Shown piece by piece: positions 17,221-25,806 of a DNA stretch of 64,000 nucleotides. Position numbers and translations under genes: made by a program. Below the pieces are notes generated by a model. The model did no database searches, was not told the DNA's origin, and saw nothing but the letters and a program-made list of their open reading frames with translations. How positions within the stretch are numbered: the first letter of the stretch is position 1; every line of letters begins with the position of its first letter. This DNA comes from Flavobacterium yafengii (GTDB lineage Bacteria; Bacteroidota; Bacteroidia; Flavobacteriales; Flavobacteriaceae): the NCBI RefSeq assembly GCF_030010375.1, contig NZ_JASCRY010000002.1:434001-498000 (forward strand), in the 5' to 3' direction.

Positions 17221-18611
17221 AAAGTAATTTAGAACATAGCGAGGCTGCAGCGATTTTTAATAAAGATGTAAAACGAGTTGATTGGCATGATGAAACGCTT
17301 TGGTTTGTTCGTGAAAAACGAGATAAAGCAGCACATCAAATTCCGGAATGGGAATTGCTAAGAGAAACGGCTTCAGAAATCAAGAATAATGTGCTTTCGA
17401 ATATGCATGATTATTTACTTGAATTTGAATCGAATGCCCAGAAAAATGGGATTACCATTCATTGGGCTGCGGATGCTGATGAACACAATAAAATAGTCCA
17501 TTCCATAATGGAAAAACATGGCGTGAAGCAGATGGTTAAATCTAAATCCATGCTTACCGAAGAATGCCATTTGAATGAATATTTATCCGAAAAAGGTATT
17601 GATGTAATCGATTCTGATTTAGGGGAACGTATCGTTCAACTTAGAAAAGAACCGCCAAGTCATATTGTTTTGCCAGCGATTCACCTCAAAAAAGAAGATG
17701 TAAGCGAAACGTTCCACGAACACCTTGGAACAGAAAAAGGAAATAATGACCCACAATATTTAACCGAAGCAGCACGATTGCATCTTAGAGATACTTTCCT
17801 TACGAGAAAAGTGGCTTTGACGGGAGTCAATTTTGCTATTGCTGAAACCGGTGAAATTGTAGTTTGTACTAATGAAGGGAATGCTGATATGGGTGTACAT
17901 CTTGCTGATGTACATATTGCCTGTATGGGTTTTGAAAAAATAATTCCACAGCGTAAACATTTGAGTGTTTTTCTTCGATTATTGGCAAGAAGCGCAACGG
18001 GACAACCCATTACCACTTTTTCCAGTCATTTTAAAACGCCTAGAGATGGGAAAGAAATGCACATTGTTATTGTCGATAATGGCAGAACGACCCAACTAGG
18101 AAGAGAAGATTTCAGGAGTTCATTGAAGTGCATCCGTTGTGGAGCTTGTATGAATACCTGTCCGGTTTACAGACGAAGTGGAGGACACAGTTATCATAAT
18201 GCGGTGGCGGGACCTATTGGTTCCATATTAGCACCAAATCTTGATATGAGTAAAAATGCTGATTTGCCTTTTGCCAGTACCCTTTGCGGTTCTTGCACGA
18301 ATGTTTGTCCCGTAAAAATTGATATTCACAATCAATTGTATAAGTGGCGTCAGGTATTGGTAAAAGAAGGACATACTCCACTAGGAAAAACGGTCGCAAT
18401 GAAAGGAATGGCAACCGTTTTGGCCAATCCTATGGTTTTTGATTTTGCTGGAAAAGCAGGACGATTTGTGATGAAAAACATGCCAGTTTTAGTTAATAAT
18501 AGCCTTAATCCTTGGTACAAACAAAGAGAAATGCCTGCGCCACCCGAAGAATCATTTAGAGAATGGTACAAGAAAAATGCAAAGGAATCTAAAGACAAAA
18601 AAGATGAGTAG
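17217..18611 (+). CDS. lutB: L-lactate oxidation iron-sulfur subunit LutB
   Basis: 464-residue LutB/YkgF protein. The N-terminal two thirds form the LUD domain (for example NFAIAETGEIVVCTNEGNAD), followed by a ferredoxin-like part with two cysteine clusters, CIRCGACMNTCPVYR from C305 and CGSCTNVCPVKID from C357, expected to bind [4Fe-4S] clusters. The C-terminal tail (EMPAPPEESFREWYKKNAK) is typical. It is the redox core of the LutABC complex. The end overlaps the lutC start by 8 nt. Confidence 0.94.
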   Translation: MKSNLEHSEAAAIFNKDVKRVDWHDETLWFVREKRDKAAHQIPEWELLRETASEIKNNVLSNMHDYLLEFESNAQKNGITIHWAADADEHNKIVHSIMEKHGVKQMVKSKSMLTEECHLNEYLSEKGIDVIDSDLGERIVQLRKEPPSHIVLPAIHLKKEDVSETFHEHLGTEKGNNDPQYLTEAARLHLRDTFLTRKVALTGVNFAIAETGEIVVCTNEGNADMGVHLADVHIACMGFEKIIPQRKHLSVFLRLLARSATGQPITTFSSHFKTPRDGKEMHIVIVDNGRTTQLGREDFRSSLKCIRCGACMNTCPVYRRSGGHSYHNAVAGPIGSILAPNLDMSKNADLPFASTLCGSCTNVCPVKIDIHNQLYKWRQVLVKEGHTPLGKTVAMKGMATVLANPMVFDFAGKAGRFVMKNMPVLVNNSLNPWYKQREMPAPPEESFREWYKKNAKESKDKKDE

Positions 18612-19191
18612 TAGAACCACTATTTTAGAAAAAATAAAACAAAACCAACCGACAGCAATCAGTGAATTACCTAATTTAGGTACTTTAGGATTGGAATCTT
18701 TTGAGATACTCGATAAATATAAAGCGGTATTAAAAGGTATTGGCGGCGACTTTGTGGAAGTTCTTAATTATGATGCTATAATTTCGTTTGTCAAAAAAAA
18801 TTATGCTACCGAAAAAAGAATGATTACCACTATTCCAGAACTTGCTGAAATTGCAGCGACTGATTGGTTTAACGATGATCCGCATAGTTTGGAAAATGTC
18901 GAATTGACTTTGGTTAAGGCTCATTTTGGTGTTGCTGAAAATTCGGCACTTTGGGTAACGGATGATTTGTTAGGACAACGCGTGTCTACATTTATTCCTC
19001 AATATTTGGCAATTGTAGTAAATAAAAAAGATATTGTTGCAACGATGCATCAGGCCTATGACCGTATCGGAAATCAGGAATATGGTTTTGGGACTTTCAT
19101 AGCCGGACCTTCAAAAACTGCCGATATTGAACAATCGTTAGTTTTAGGTGCTCATGGTGCCAGAGGATTGACGGTTTTTTTTATGGATTAA
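18604..19191 (+). CDS. lutC: L-lactate oxidation subunit LutC
   Basis: LutC/YkgG family protein with a LUD domain, about 195 residues. The open frame has an upstream ATG at 18577, but MSSRTTILEKIKQNQPTAIS at 18604 matches the usual start and overlaps the lutB stop in ATGAGTAG. Conserved segments are NSALWVTDDLLGQRVSTFIP and FGTFIAGPSKTADIEQSLVLGAHGARGL near the C-terminus. It completes the LutABC lactate-oxidising complex. No terminator was seen after it. Confidence 0.93.
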   Translation: MSSRTTILEKIKQNQPTAISELPNLGTLGLESFEILDKYKAVLKGIGGDFVEVLNYDAIISFVKKNYATEKRMITTIPELAEIAATDWFNDDPHSLENVELTLVKAHFGVAENSALWVTDDLLGQRVSTFIPQYLAIVVNKKDIVATMHQAYDRIGNQEYGFGTFIAGPSKTADIEQSLVLGAHGARGLTVFFMD

Positions 19192-19243
19192 ACTATTTTC
19201 AGACTCATTATTTTTATCATAAGTGCTTTTTTATTAAAATAAA

Positions 19244-19273
19244 TTGTAATTAATATAATATAAAGTATATTTG
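19244..19273 (+). promoter_or_regulatory. Promoter of the uronate operon (kduI)
   Basis: TTG (19244-19246), 19-bp spacer, and TATATTTG (19266-19273), a perfect TAnnTTTG -7 box. The transcript would start near 19280, inside the LacI-type palindrome that follows. Confidence 0.75.
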
Positions 19274-19274
19274 C

Positions 19275-19286
19275 GTAATCGATTAC
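19275..19286. promoter_or_regulatory. LacI-type operator before kduI
   Basis: GTAATCGATTAC is a perfect 12-bp palindrome with the central CG typical of LacI-family sites. It begins one base after the -7 box, a position suited to repression. Near-identical or related sites precede the polygalacturonase gene and the LacI-type gene itself. Confidence 0.7.
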
Positions 19287-19302
19287 ATTAAACTATTTAA
19301 TT

Positions 19303-20139
19303 ATGACAAATTTTTCATTCAGATACGCCACAAATCCAACGGACGTTAAGAAATATGGAACAGACGAATTGAGAGATCAATTTTTAATAGAAAAGCTATT
19401 CGTTGAAAATGAAATCCAATTGACTTATTCTATGTATGATAGGTACATTGTTGGTGGTATAATGCCTGTTAATGGGAGTTTGAAATTAGAAACGATTCCT
19501 TATTTGAAATCTGAAAACTTTCTTGATAGAAGAGAATTAGGAATTATAAATGTAGGAGGAAGCGGTACAGTTACTGTTGATGGAGTGCAATATGATTTAC
19601 AAAAAAAAGAAGCTTTATATGTAGGTCAAGGTTGTAAGGAAGTTGTTTTTGCTGGAGCAAATGGAGAACAACCTTTATTTTATATTAATTCTGCACCAGC
19701 ACATAAAAAATTCCCAAACAAAAAAGTAGGAAAAGAGGATGCTGAAGTAATCCAATTGGGAGAGGAAAAAACTGCTAATAGAAGAGTTTTAAACAAACTA
19801 ATAGTAAATAGTATAGTGGAGACTTGTCAGTTGCAAATGGGACTTACTGAATTGTTAGCAGGAAATGTTTGGAACACCATGCCGGCTCACACGCACAACC
19901 GACGCATGGAAGCGTACTTCTATTTTGATTTAGAAGCGCCACAAACGGTTTGCCATTTTATGGGAGAACCTCAAAATACGAGACATATTTTTATGCAAAA
20001 CCACCAAGCCGTTTTATCTCCGGAATGGTCTATTCATTCCGGCGCAGGAACTTCAAACTATTCTTTTATATGGGGAATGGCGGGAGAGAATTTAGATTAT
20101 GGCGACATGGATATTGTTGCACCAAATGAATTAAGATAA
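19303..20139 (+). CDS. kduI: 5-keto-4-deoxyuronate isomerase
   Basis: 278 residues, the exact length of KduI. It converts 5-keto-4-deoxyuronate (DKI, formed from unsaturated galacturonate) to 2,5-diketo-3-deoxygluconate. The zinc ligands fall at the same numbers as in E. coli KduI: H196 and H198 in PAHTHNRR, E203 in MEAYFYFDL and H245 in EWSIHSGAGTSNY. The start ATG at 19303 gives the canonical MxxxFRYATNPTDVKxYGT N-terminus. First gene of the uronate operon; its substrate is supplied by the GH105 enzyme at 31544 and the pectate lyases. Confidence 0.97.
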   Translation: MTNFSFRYATNPTDVKKYGTDELRDQFLIEKLFVENEIQLTYSMYDRYIVGGIMPVNGSLKLETIPYLKSENFLDRRELGIINVGGSGTVTVDGVQYDLQKKEALYVGQGCKEVVFAGANGEQPLFYINSAPAHKKFPNKKVGKEDAEVIQLGEEKTANRRVLNKLIVNSIVETCQLQMGLTELLAGNVWNTMPAHTHNRRMEAYFYFDLEAPQTVCHFMGEPQNTRHIFMQNHQAVLSPEWSIHSGAGTSNYSFIWGMAGENLDYGDMDIVAPNELR

Positions 20140-20145
20140 GTAACT

Positions 20146-20931
20146 ATGAATTTATTTGATTTAAAAGGAAAAAGAGCACTTATAACCGGAGGAACTCATG
20201 GTTTAGGTTTAGCAATGGCTGAAGGATTGGCAATGGCAGGGGCAGCGCTTGTAATTACAGGGACAACGCCATTAAAAATGGAAGAAGCCCTGGCGTATTA
20301 TAAAAGCAAAGGATACACTGTATCTGGATATTTGTTTGATGTAACTGATGAAAAAGCAGCGGCAGAAAACATTGCATTAATTACAAAAGAGTTAGGAGAT
20401 ATCCATATACTGGTTAATAACGCTGGAATTATTAAAAGAGAGTTGGCAATAACAATGCCTGTCAGTGATTTCAGAAAAGTGATCGATGTGGATTTAGTAG
20501 GGCCTTTTATTATGTCACAATTAGTTGCTAAGCAAATGATTGAAAGACAAGAAGGTAAAATAATAAACATTTGCTCGATGATGAGCGAATTGGGACGAAA
20601 TAGTGTTTCGGCTTATGCAGCTGCAAAAGGAGGTTTGAAAATGTTGACCCGAAATCTAGCTACTGAATGGGCGAAATATAATGTTCAGGTAAACGGAATT
20701 GGTCCGGGCTATTTTGCAACAACACAAACGGAATCTATTCGAGTTGATGGACATCCGTTTAATGAATTTATAATTAATAGAACGCCGGCTGCACGTTGGG
20801 GTAACCCAGAAGATTTAGCGGGTACCGCTGTCTTTTTGGCTTCTAAAGCAAGTGATTTTGTAAATGGGCAAATTGTATATGTAGATGGAGGAATATTAGC
20901 CACTATCGGAAAACCTTCAAATGAAAATTAA
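20146..20931 (+). CDS. kduD: 2-dehydro-3-deoxy-D-gluconate 5-dehydrogenase
   Basis: 261-residue short-chain dehydrogenase that reduces 2,5-diketo-3-deoxygluconate to 2-keto-3-deoxygluconate (KDG). Motifs: ALITGGTHGLGLAMAEGLAM (nucleotide binding), VNNAGIIKR, a serine at about 146 in ICSMMSELG, and the catalytic YAAAKGG (about 161-165). It begins 6 bp after kduI, with which it is nearly always paired. Some relatives are gluconate dehydrogenases, but the kduI neighbour supports KduD. Confidence 0.93.
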   Translation: MNLFDLKGKRALITGGTHGLGLAMAEGLAMAGAALVITGTTPLKMEEALAYYKSKGYTVSGYLFDVTDEKAAAENIALITKELGDIHILVNNAGIIKRELAITMPVSDFRKVIDVDLVGPFIMSQLVAKQMIERQEGKIINICSMMSELGRNSVSAYAAAKGGLKMLTRNLATEWAKYNVQVNGIGPGYFATTQTESIRVDGHPFNEFIINRTPAARWGNPEDLAGTAVFLASKASDFVNGQIVYVDGGILATIGKPSNEN

Positions 20932-20948
20932 TATTTAAGAAATTTATA

Positions 20949-22349
20949 ATGAGCACAAAATTTATAAACGACAATTTTTTATTAGAGAATAAATACGCCG
21001 AAGAATTATATCATAATTATTCTAAAAATCAGCCTATAATCGATTATCACAATCACTTGTCGCCACAGTTTATTGCTGAAGATAAAATTTTTGAAAATAT
21101 CACCCAAGTTTGGATCAACGGCGATCATTATAAATGGCGTGCGATGCGTACTTTGGGAATCAACGAACAATTTATTACGGGTAATGGTTCCGATAAAGAT
21201 AAATTCATGAATTGGGCAAAAACAGTTCCTTACACGATGCGAAATCCCTTGTATCATTGGACGCATCTGGAATTGGCCCGTTATTTTGATATCTATGATT
21301 TGTTAAACGAAAAATCGGCTGAGAAAATATATCTTGAGGCTTCCGCCAAAATAAATTCACCAGAATACAGCACTCGAAATTTACTTCGCAAAGTAAATGC
21401 CGAATTTGTTTGCACTACCGAAGATCCAATTGATACTTTAGAATTTCACCAACAATTAGCAAAAAGCAGTTTTGAAACAAAAGTTAGTACCGCTTTTAGA
21501 CCAGACAAAGCCATCTTGATTTCGAATGATGGGTACAATGCCTATATCGATACTTTAGGAGAAGTTGCAGGAATTTCAATTCATACGTATACCGATTTGT
21601 GTTCTGCGCTTACCAACAGAATTGACTTTTTTGATAAAAATGGTTGCAAACTTTGCGATCATGGTTTAGACCAAATTTATTTTGAAAATTTTACGGAAAG
21701 TGAAGTAAATGCAATTTTCAAAAAGAAGAGAGAAAACAAGGAAATCAGTAATGAAGAAGCGTTAAAATTCCAAACCGCCATCTTATTGTTTTTATCTGAA
21801 ACCTATCACCAATACGGTTGGATACAGCAGTTTCACTTGGGCGCGCTAAGAAATAATAATGAACGCATGCACCGCATTTTAGGCCCTGATACTGGATGGG
21901 ATTCCATTGGAGATTATCCGCAGGCTCAAAAATTATCGGGCTTTTTAAATGCTTTAGACCGTAAAAATAAATTGACAAAAACCATTATTTACAATCTAAA
22001 TCCTGCCGATAATGAAGTCATGGCAACCATGATTGGAAATTTCAATGACGGAAGCGTAAAAGGGAAAGTACAATTTGGTTCCGGATGGTGGTTTTTAGAC
22101 CAAAAAGACGGAATGACCAAACAACTGAATGCACTTTCAAACATGGGATTGATTAGTTGTTTTATAGGAATGTTGACCGATTCCAGAAGCTTTTTATCGT
22201 TTCCAAGACATGAATATTTCAGAAGGATTCTTTGTAATCTTTTAGGAGATGAAATTAAAAGAGGCGAACTTCCAAATGACATGGAATGGATAGGTAAAAT
22301 GGTTTCGGACATTAGTTATAATAATGCCAAAGAATATTTTAAATTTTAA
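20949..22349 (+). CDS. uxaC: Uronate isomerase
   Basis: 466 residues, typical for UxaC of the amidohydrolase-like superfamily. It converts D-galacturonate to D-tagaturonate (and D-glucuronate to D-fructuronate). Recognisable pieces are PIIDYHNHLSPQFIAEDKIF near the N-terminus with the HxH metal motif, WKxRAMRTLGI, QFHLGALRNNNERM, FGSGWWFLDQKDGMTKQLNA and SFPRHEYFRRILCNLLG near the C-terminus. It lies 17 bp after kduD in the uronate operon. The codons for IIDY create an ATAATCGATTAT palindrome at 21036-21047, probably by chance. Confidence 0.96.
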   Translation: MSTKFINDNFLLENKYAEELYHNYSKNQPIIDYHNHLSPQFIAEDKIFENITQVWINGDHYKWRAMRTLGINEQFITGNGSDKDKFMNWAKTVPYTMRNPLYHWTHLELARYFDIYDLLNEKSAEKIYLEASAKINSPEYSTRNLLRKVNAEFVCTTEDPIDTLEFHQQLAKSSFETKVSTAFRPDKAILISNDGYNAYIDTLGEVAGISIHTYTDLCSALTNRIDFFDKNGCKLCDHGLDQIYFENFTESEVNAIFKKKRENKEISNEEALKFQTAILLFLSETYHQYGWIQQFHLGALRNNNERMHRILGPDTGWDSIGDYPQAQKLSGFLNALDRKNKLTKTIIYNLNPADNEVMATMIGNFNDGSVKGKVQFGSGWWFLDQKDGMTKQLNALSNMGLISCFIGMLTDSRSFLSFPRHEYFRRILCNLLGDEIKRGELPNDMEWIGKMVSDISYNNAKEYFKF

Positions 22350-22399
22350 GGATTGAAAAGAGATTCCTTATATGAAATAGAACATTAATTATAAATTAT

Positions 22400-23422
22400 A
22401 TGAGTAAAGTAGTTGCTTTTGGTGAAATAATGTTACGCCTTTCAACAGAGAGACATTTGCGTTTTGAGCAAGCCAAGGCATTTACTGCCTCCTATGGTGG
22501 TGGCGAATTTAATGTGTGTGTGTCGATTGCTAATTATGGTGGAAAGGCAGAATTTGTAACGCGTATTCCTAATAATGAAATTGGTATTTGTGCATTAAAA
22601 GAAATGCGAAAAATGAATGTTGAATCCAAAAATGTAATTTTTGGAGGAGAACGTTTAGGTACCTATTATCTTGAAACAGGTGCGGGAACTAGAGGCAGTA
22701 ATGTAGTTTATGACCGTGCTCATAGTTCGATGGCAACCATTAAAAAAGGAACCATTGATTGGGAAAAAGTATTAGAAGGAGCTACTTGGTTTCATTGGAG
22801 TGGGATTACTGCTGCCATATCTGCGAGTGCTGCCGAAGCCTGTTTAGAAGCCGTAAGAGTAGCTCATAAATTAGGTTTAACCATTTCATGCGATTTAAAT
22901 TATAGGTCTAAATTATGGCAATATGGCAAAACGCCCAGCGAAGTTATGCCTGAATTATTGAGTTACAGTAATGTGGTTTTAGGCGATATTGATACGGCTT
23001 ATTTTATGTTAGGAATTGATAAAGTAAATCCAAATTATCAAGACACGAAATCTTTACCTGTTTTATATTCAAAGTTGTTTGAATTGTGTCCTAACTTAAA
23101 AACAGTTGCCACAACATTACGCTATTCGGTTAGTGCATCACACCAACGAATTGGAGGAATTTTATTTGACGGAAAAACCATTTATAATGCCGCTGTAAAA
23201 GAAGTGACTCCTGTGGTAGATCGTGTGGGTAGTGGAGATGCTTTTATGGGCGGATTGATTTATGGTTTGTTAGAATATCCAAATAACGATCAAAGAGCGT
23301 TAGATTTTGCAGTAGCGGCCTGTTGTTTAAAACATACCATTGCAGGCGATTATAATTTAGTGACCTTAAAAGAAGTTGAAAACATGCTAGATGGTGATGG
23401 TGCCGGATTAGTTTCAAGATAA
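22400..23422 (+). CDS. kdgK: 2-keto-3-deoxygluconate kinase
   Basis: 340-residue PfkB-family sugar kinase that makes 2-keto-3-deoxy-6-phosphogluconate from KDG. It has the N-terminal FGEIMLRLSTERHLRFEQAK with SYGGGEFNVCVSIANYGG, and the C-terminal PfkB signature VVDRVGSGDAFMGGLIYGLL, whose aspartate is the catalytic base. It merges the galacturonate branch (UxaCBA) and the unsaturated-uronate branch (KduID), both ending in KDG. It lies 10 bp before kdgA. Confidence 0.94.
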   Translation: MSKVVAFGEIMLRLSTERHLRFEQAKAFTASYGGGEFNVCVSIANYGGKAEFVTRIPNNEIGICALKEMRKMNVESKNVIFGGERLGTYYLETGAGTRGSNVVYDRAHSSMATIKKGTIDWEKVLEGATWFHWSGITAAISASAAEACLEAVRVAHKLGLTISCDLNYRSKLWQYGKTPSEVMPELLSYSNVVLGDIDTAYFMLGIDKVNPNYQDTKSLPVLYSKLFELCPNLKTVATTLRYSVSASHQRIGGILFDGKTIYNAAVKEVTPVVDRVGSGDAFMGGLIYGLLEYPNNDQRALDFAVAACCLKHTIAGDYNLVTLKEVENMLDGDGAGLVSR

Positions 23423-23432
23423 ATTAAAAAAT

Positions 23433-24101
23433 ATGGCAAAATATTCAAGAATAGAAGTAGCAAGTGTAATGGCTTCTACAGGGATGGTTCCTTTGTTTTT
23501 TCATACCGATGTTGAACTGGGAAAAAAAGTGATTAAAGCCTGTTATGATGGTGGAGCACGTCTTATGGAATTTACCAGTAGAGGTGATTTTGCTTTTGAG
23601 GTTTTTGGTGCATTGAATAAATATGCCTTAGCCGAATTACCGGGAATGATCTTGGGAGTTGGTTCGATAACAGATGCTGCGGCTGCTTCATTGTATATGC
23701 AATTAGGCGCTAATTTTATTGTGACTCCAGTTTTGAGAGAAGACATTGCAATCGTTTGTAACCGCCGAAAAGTATTGTGGTCACCAGGTTGTGCTTCACT
23801 TACTGAAATTGCACGCGCCGAAGAATTGGGTTGTGAAATAGTAAAATTATTCCCGGGCGATGTTTACGGACCACAATTTGTCAAAGGAATCAAAGGCCCT
23901 TGTCCATGGACGAGTATTATGCCCACTGGAGGAGTTTCAACCGATAGAGACAATCTGAAAAGTTGGTTTGACGCCGGTGTGACTTGTGTCGGCATTGGTT
24001 CACAGCTTATTTCAACTGATATTTTGAAAAGCCAGGATTTTGCTGCTTTAGAAACAACTGTCAGAGCAACTTTAGCAACAATTAGAGAAGTTCGAGGCTA
24101 G
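23433..24101 (+). CDS. kdgA: 2-keto-3-deoxy-6-phosphogluconate aldolase
   Basis: 222-residue class I aldolase of the KDPG/KHG family, splitting KDPG into pyruvate and glyceraldehyde 3-phosphate. The catalytic Glu is in RLMEFTSRG, the phosphate-binding and substrate loops in VLWSPGCASLTEI, and the Schiff-base lysine in CEIVKLFPGDVYGPQFVKG; the C-terminal phosphate site is IMPTGGVSTDR. It is the common last step of the uronate pathway. A 226-bp gap with nested inverted repeats separates it from uxaB. Confidence 0.95.
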   Translation: MAKYSRIEVASVMASTGMVPLFFHTDVELGKKVIKACYDGGARLMEFTSRGDFAFEVFGALNKYALAELPGMILGVGSITDAAAASLYMQLGANFIVTPVLREDIAIVCNRRKVLWSPGCASLTEIARAEELGCEIVKLFPGDVYGPQFVKGIKGPCPWTSIMPTGGVSTDRDNLKSWFDAGVTCVGIGSQLISTDILKSQDFAALETTVRATLATIREVRG

Positions 24102-24143
24102 AATCATACTGTTTTTATAGAAGATTATAAGATATAGCATTTG

Positions 24144-24240
24144 TAATAAGCGACTTTAATTAATGCGTTTCAAAGGACCTTTCCCTAGTCCTCATTAAAG
24201 GAAAGTGATTTAAAAGCGCAGCAAATTGAGTCGTTTATTA
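24144..24240. repeat. Nested inverted repeats between kdgA and uxaB
   Basis: Outer arms TAATAAGCGACT (24144-24155) and AGTCGTTTATTA (24229-24240) pair with one mismatch; inner arms CTTTCC (24179-24184) and GGAAAG (24200-24205) pair across 15 nt. No T-run or clear promoter accompanies them. They could be an RNA processing or differential-expression element inside the operon. Confidence 0.45.
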
Positions 24241-24327
24241 TAATCAAAATAATGCAAAAGAATGAATTTAAAAAGTCACATTGAAAAATTGTTTAAAAAA
24301 CAGGATTACACTTATTAAAGATATAAA

Positions 24328-25797
24328 ATGGAAAAATTAAATAGAAAGAATATAGGATTAGAAAATAAACTTCCCATTAAAATTGTTCAATTTGGAGAAG
24401 GTAATTTCTTAAGAGCTTTTATAGATTATGCTTTTCAAGAGCTGAACGACACAGTAGATTTTAATGCTGGTATTGCAGTTGTACAGCCTATTGAGAACGG
24501 AATGGTAAACATGTTAAACGACCAAGACGGTTTGTACACTTTGTTCATGAAAGGCCTGACAAAAGGTAAAGAAGTTCAAGAAAAAAAGCTAATTACTAAC
24601 CTTGTAAGCGGAATTAATCCCTATACAAACTTCAATGATTATTTGGCTTTAGCCAAAGAAGAAGCATTAGCATTTATTATTTCAAACACGACAGAATCTG
24701 GAATTGCTTATGTAAGCAGTGATACGCCTACCATGCAACCACCAAGTTCTTATCCTGCAAAATTGACTGTTCTTTTGTATGAAAGATTTAAACATTTTAA
24801 TGGAGATGCTTCAAAGGGACTTGCTGTGATTCCGTGTGAATTGATTAACAACAATGCGGATACATTAAAGGAAATTATCCTAAAATACTGCGTCGATTGG
24901 AAGCTGGAAGACGGTTTTAAAACGTGGATTGAAGAAAGTAATACATTCCATAACACATTAGTTGATAGAATTGTACCGGGATATCCAAGAGCTGAAATTG
25001 ACGAGTACAACAAGCAACTGAATTATACTGATAATCTTATTGTTACCGCTGAAACTTTTTTCCTTTGGGTGATTGAAGGAGGTGACATTTTGAAAAATAA
25101 ATTGCCATTTCACAAAACGGATTTAGATGTAAAAATTGTCGAGGACATGCAACCTTACAGAACCCGAAAGGTAAGAATCCTGAATGGTGCACATACCGCC
25201 ATGGTTCCATTTTCATTAATGTATGGAAACGAAACGGTTAAAGAAACTATAGACAATGCTTTTACAGGAACTTTTATAAATAAAGTCATTTTCGAAGAGA
25301 TCAATGAGACTATTGATATGGACAAAAAGGAATTAGATATTTTTGCTGATGATGTTCTTGATCGTTTTAGAAATCCATTTATCAAACATAATCTTTCTAG
25401 TATTGCTTTGAATTCTATTTCAAAATTTAAGGTTAGAGTATTGCCAAGTGTGTTAGGATATATATCAAAATATGATAAAGTGCCTGCACATTTAACTTTT
25501 GCTTTTGCTTGTTTGATTCGTTTCTACAAAGGATCTTGGAAAGGACAAATTTTGCCAGTAGAGGACAGTAGTGATATTATAACGTTTTTTCAAGAAATTT
25601 GGAAATCATCAGAAAATAATGATAAAGTAGTTCAACAAACACTTGAAAACGCAGAGTTTTGGGGTGAAGATTTAACTAAAATAAATGGATTATCGGAAGC
25701 TTTAGTTTTGGCTTTAAGCGAAATTGAAACCAACGGAATTGAACAAGGGTTTGTTAATTTTAACAGACAATATGAAAACAAGTCAATCACTATATAA
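24328..25797 (+). CDS. uxaB: Tagaturonate reductase (altronate oxidoreductase)
   Basis: 489-residue member of the mannitol dehydrogenase family. It reduces D-tagaturonate to D-altronate with NADH. The N-terminal Rossmann motif is IKIVQFGEGNFLRAFIDYAF, and the central RKVRILNGAHTAMVPFSLMY has the conserved lysine/asparagine/histidine region of the family active site. Length agrees with UxaB. Adjacent uxaA and upstream uxaC decide for tagaturonate rather than fructuronate (UxuB) as substrate. It is 9 bp from uxaA. Confidence 0.93.
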   Translation: MEKLNRKNIGLENKLPIKIVQFGEGNFLRAFIDYAFQELNDTVDFNAGIAVVQPIENGMVNMLNDQDGLYTLFMKGLTKGKEVQEKKLITNLVSGINPYTNFNDYLALAKEEALAFIISNTTESGIAYVSSDTPTMQPPSSYPAKLTVLLYERFKHFNGDASKGLAVIPCELINNNADTLKEIILKYCVDWKLEDGFKTWIEESNTFHNTLVDRIVPGYPRAEIDEYNKQLNYTDNLIVTAETFFLWVIEGGDILKNKLPFHKTDLDVKIVEDMQPYRTRKVRILNGAHTAMVPFSLMYGNETVKETIDNAFTGTFINKVIFEEINETIDMDKKELDIFADDVLDRFRNPFIKHNLSSIALNSISKFKVRVLPSVLGYISKYDKVPAHLTFAFACLIRFYKGSWKGQILPVEDSSDIITFFQEIWKSSENNDKVVQQTLENAEFWGEDLTKINGLSEALVLALSEIETNGIEQGFVNFNRQYENKSITI

Positions 25798-25806
25798 TTA
25801 TTAATC

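Noticed and set aside
18577..18603. ATG at 18577 as the lutC start
   Set aside because: It lies deep inside lutB; the ATG at 18604 overlaps the lutB stop and matches the family N-terminus.
21036..21047. ATAATCGATTAT in uxaC as a LacI operator
   Set aside because: It encodes the conserved IIDYHNH metal-binding motif and lacks the outer G and C of the operator; coding constraint explains it.
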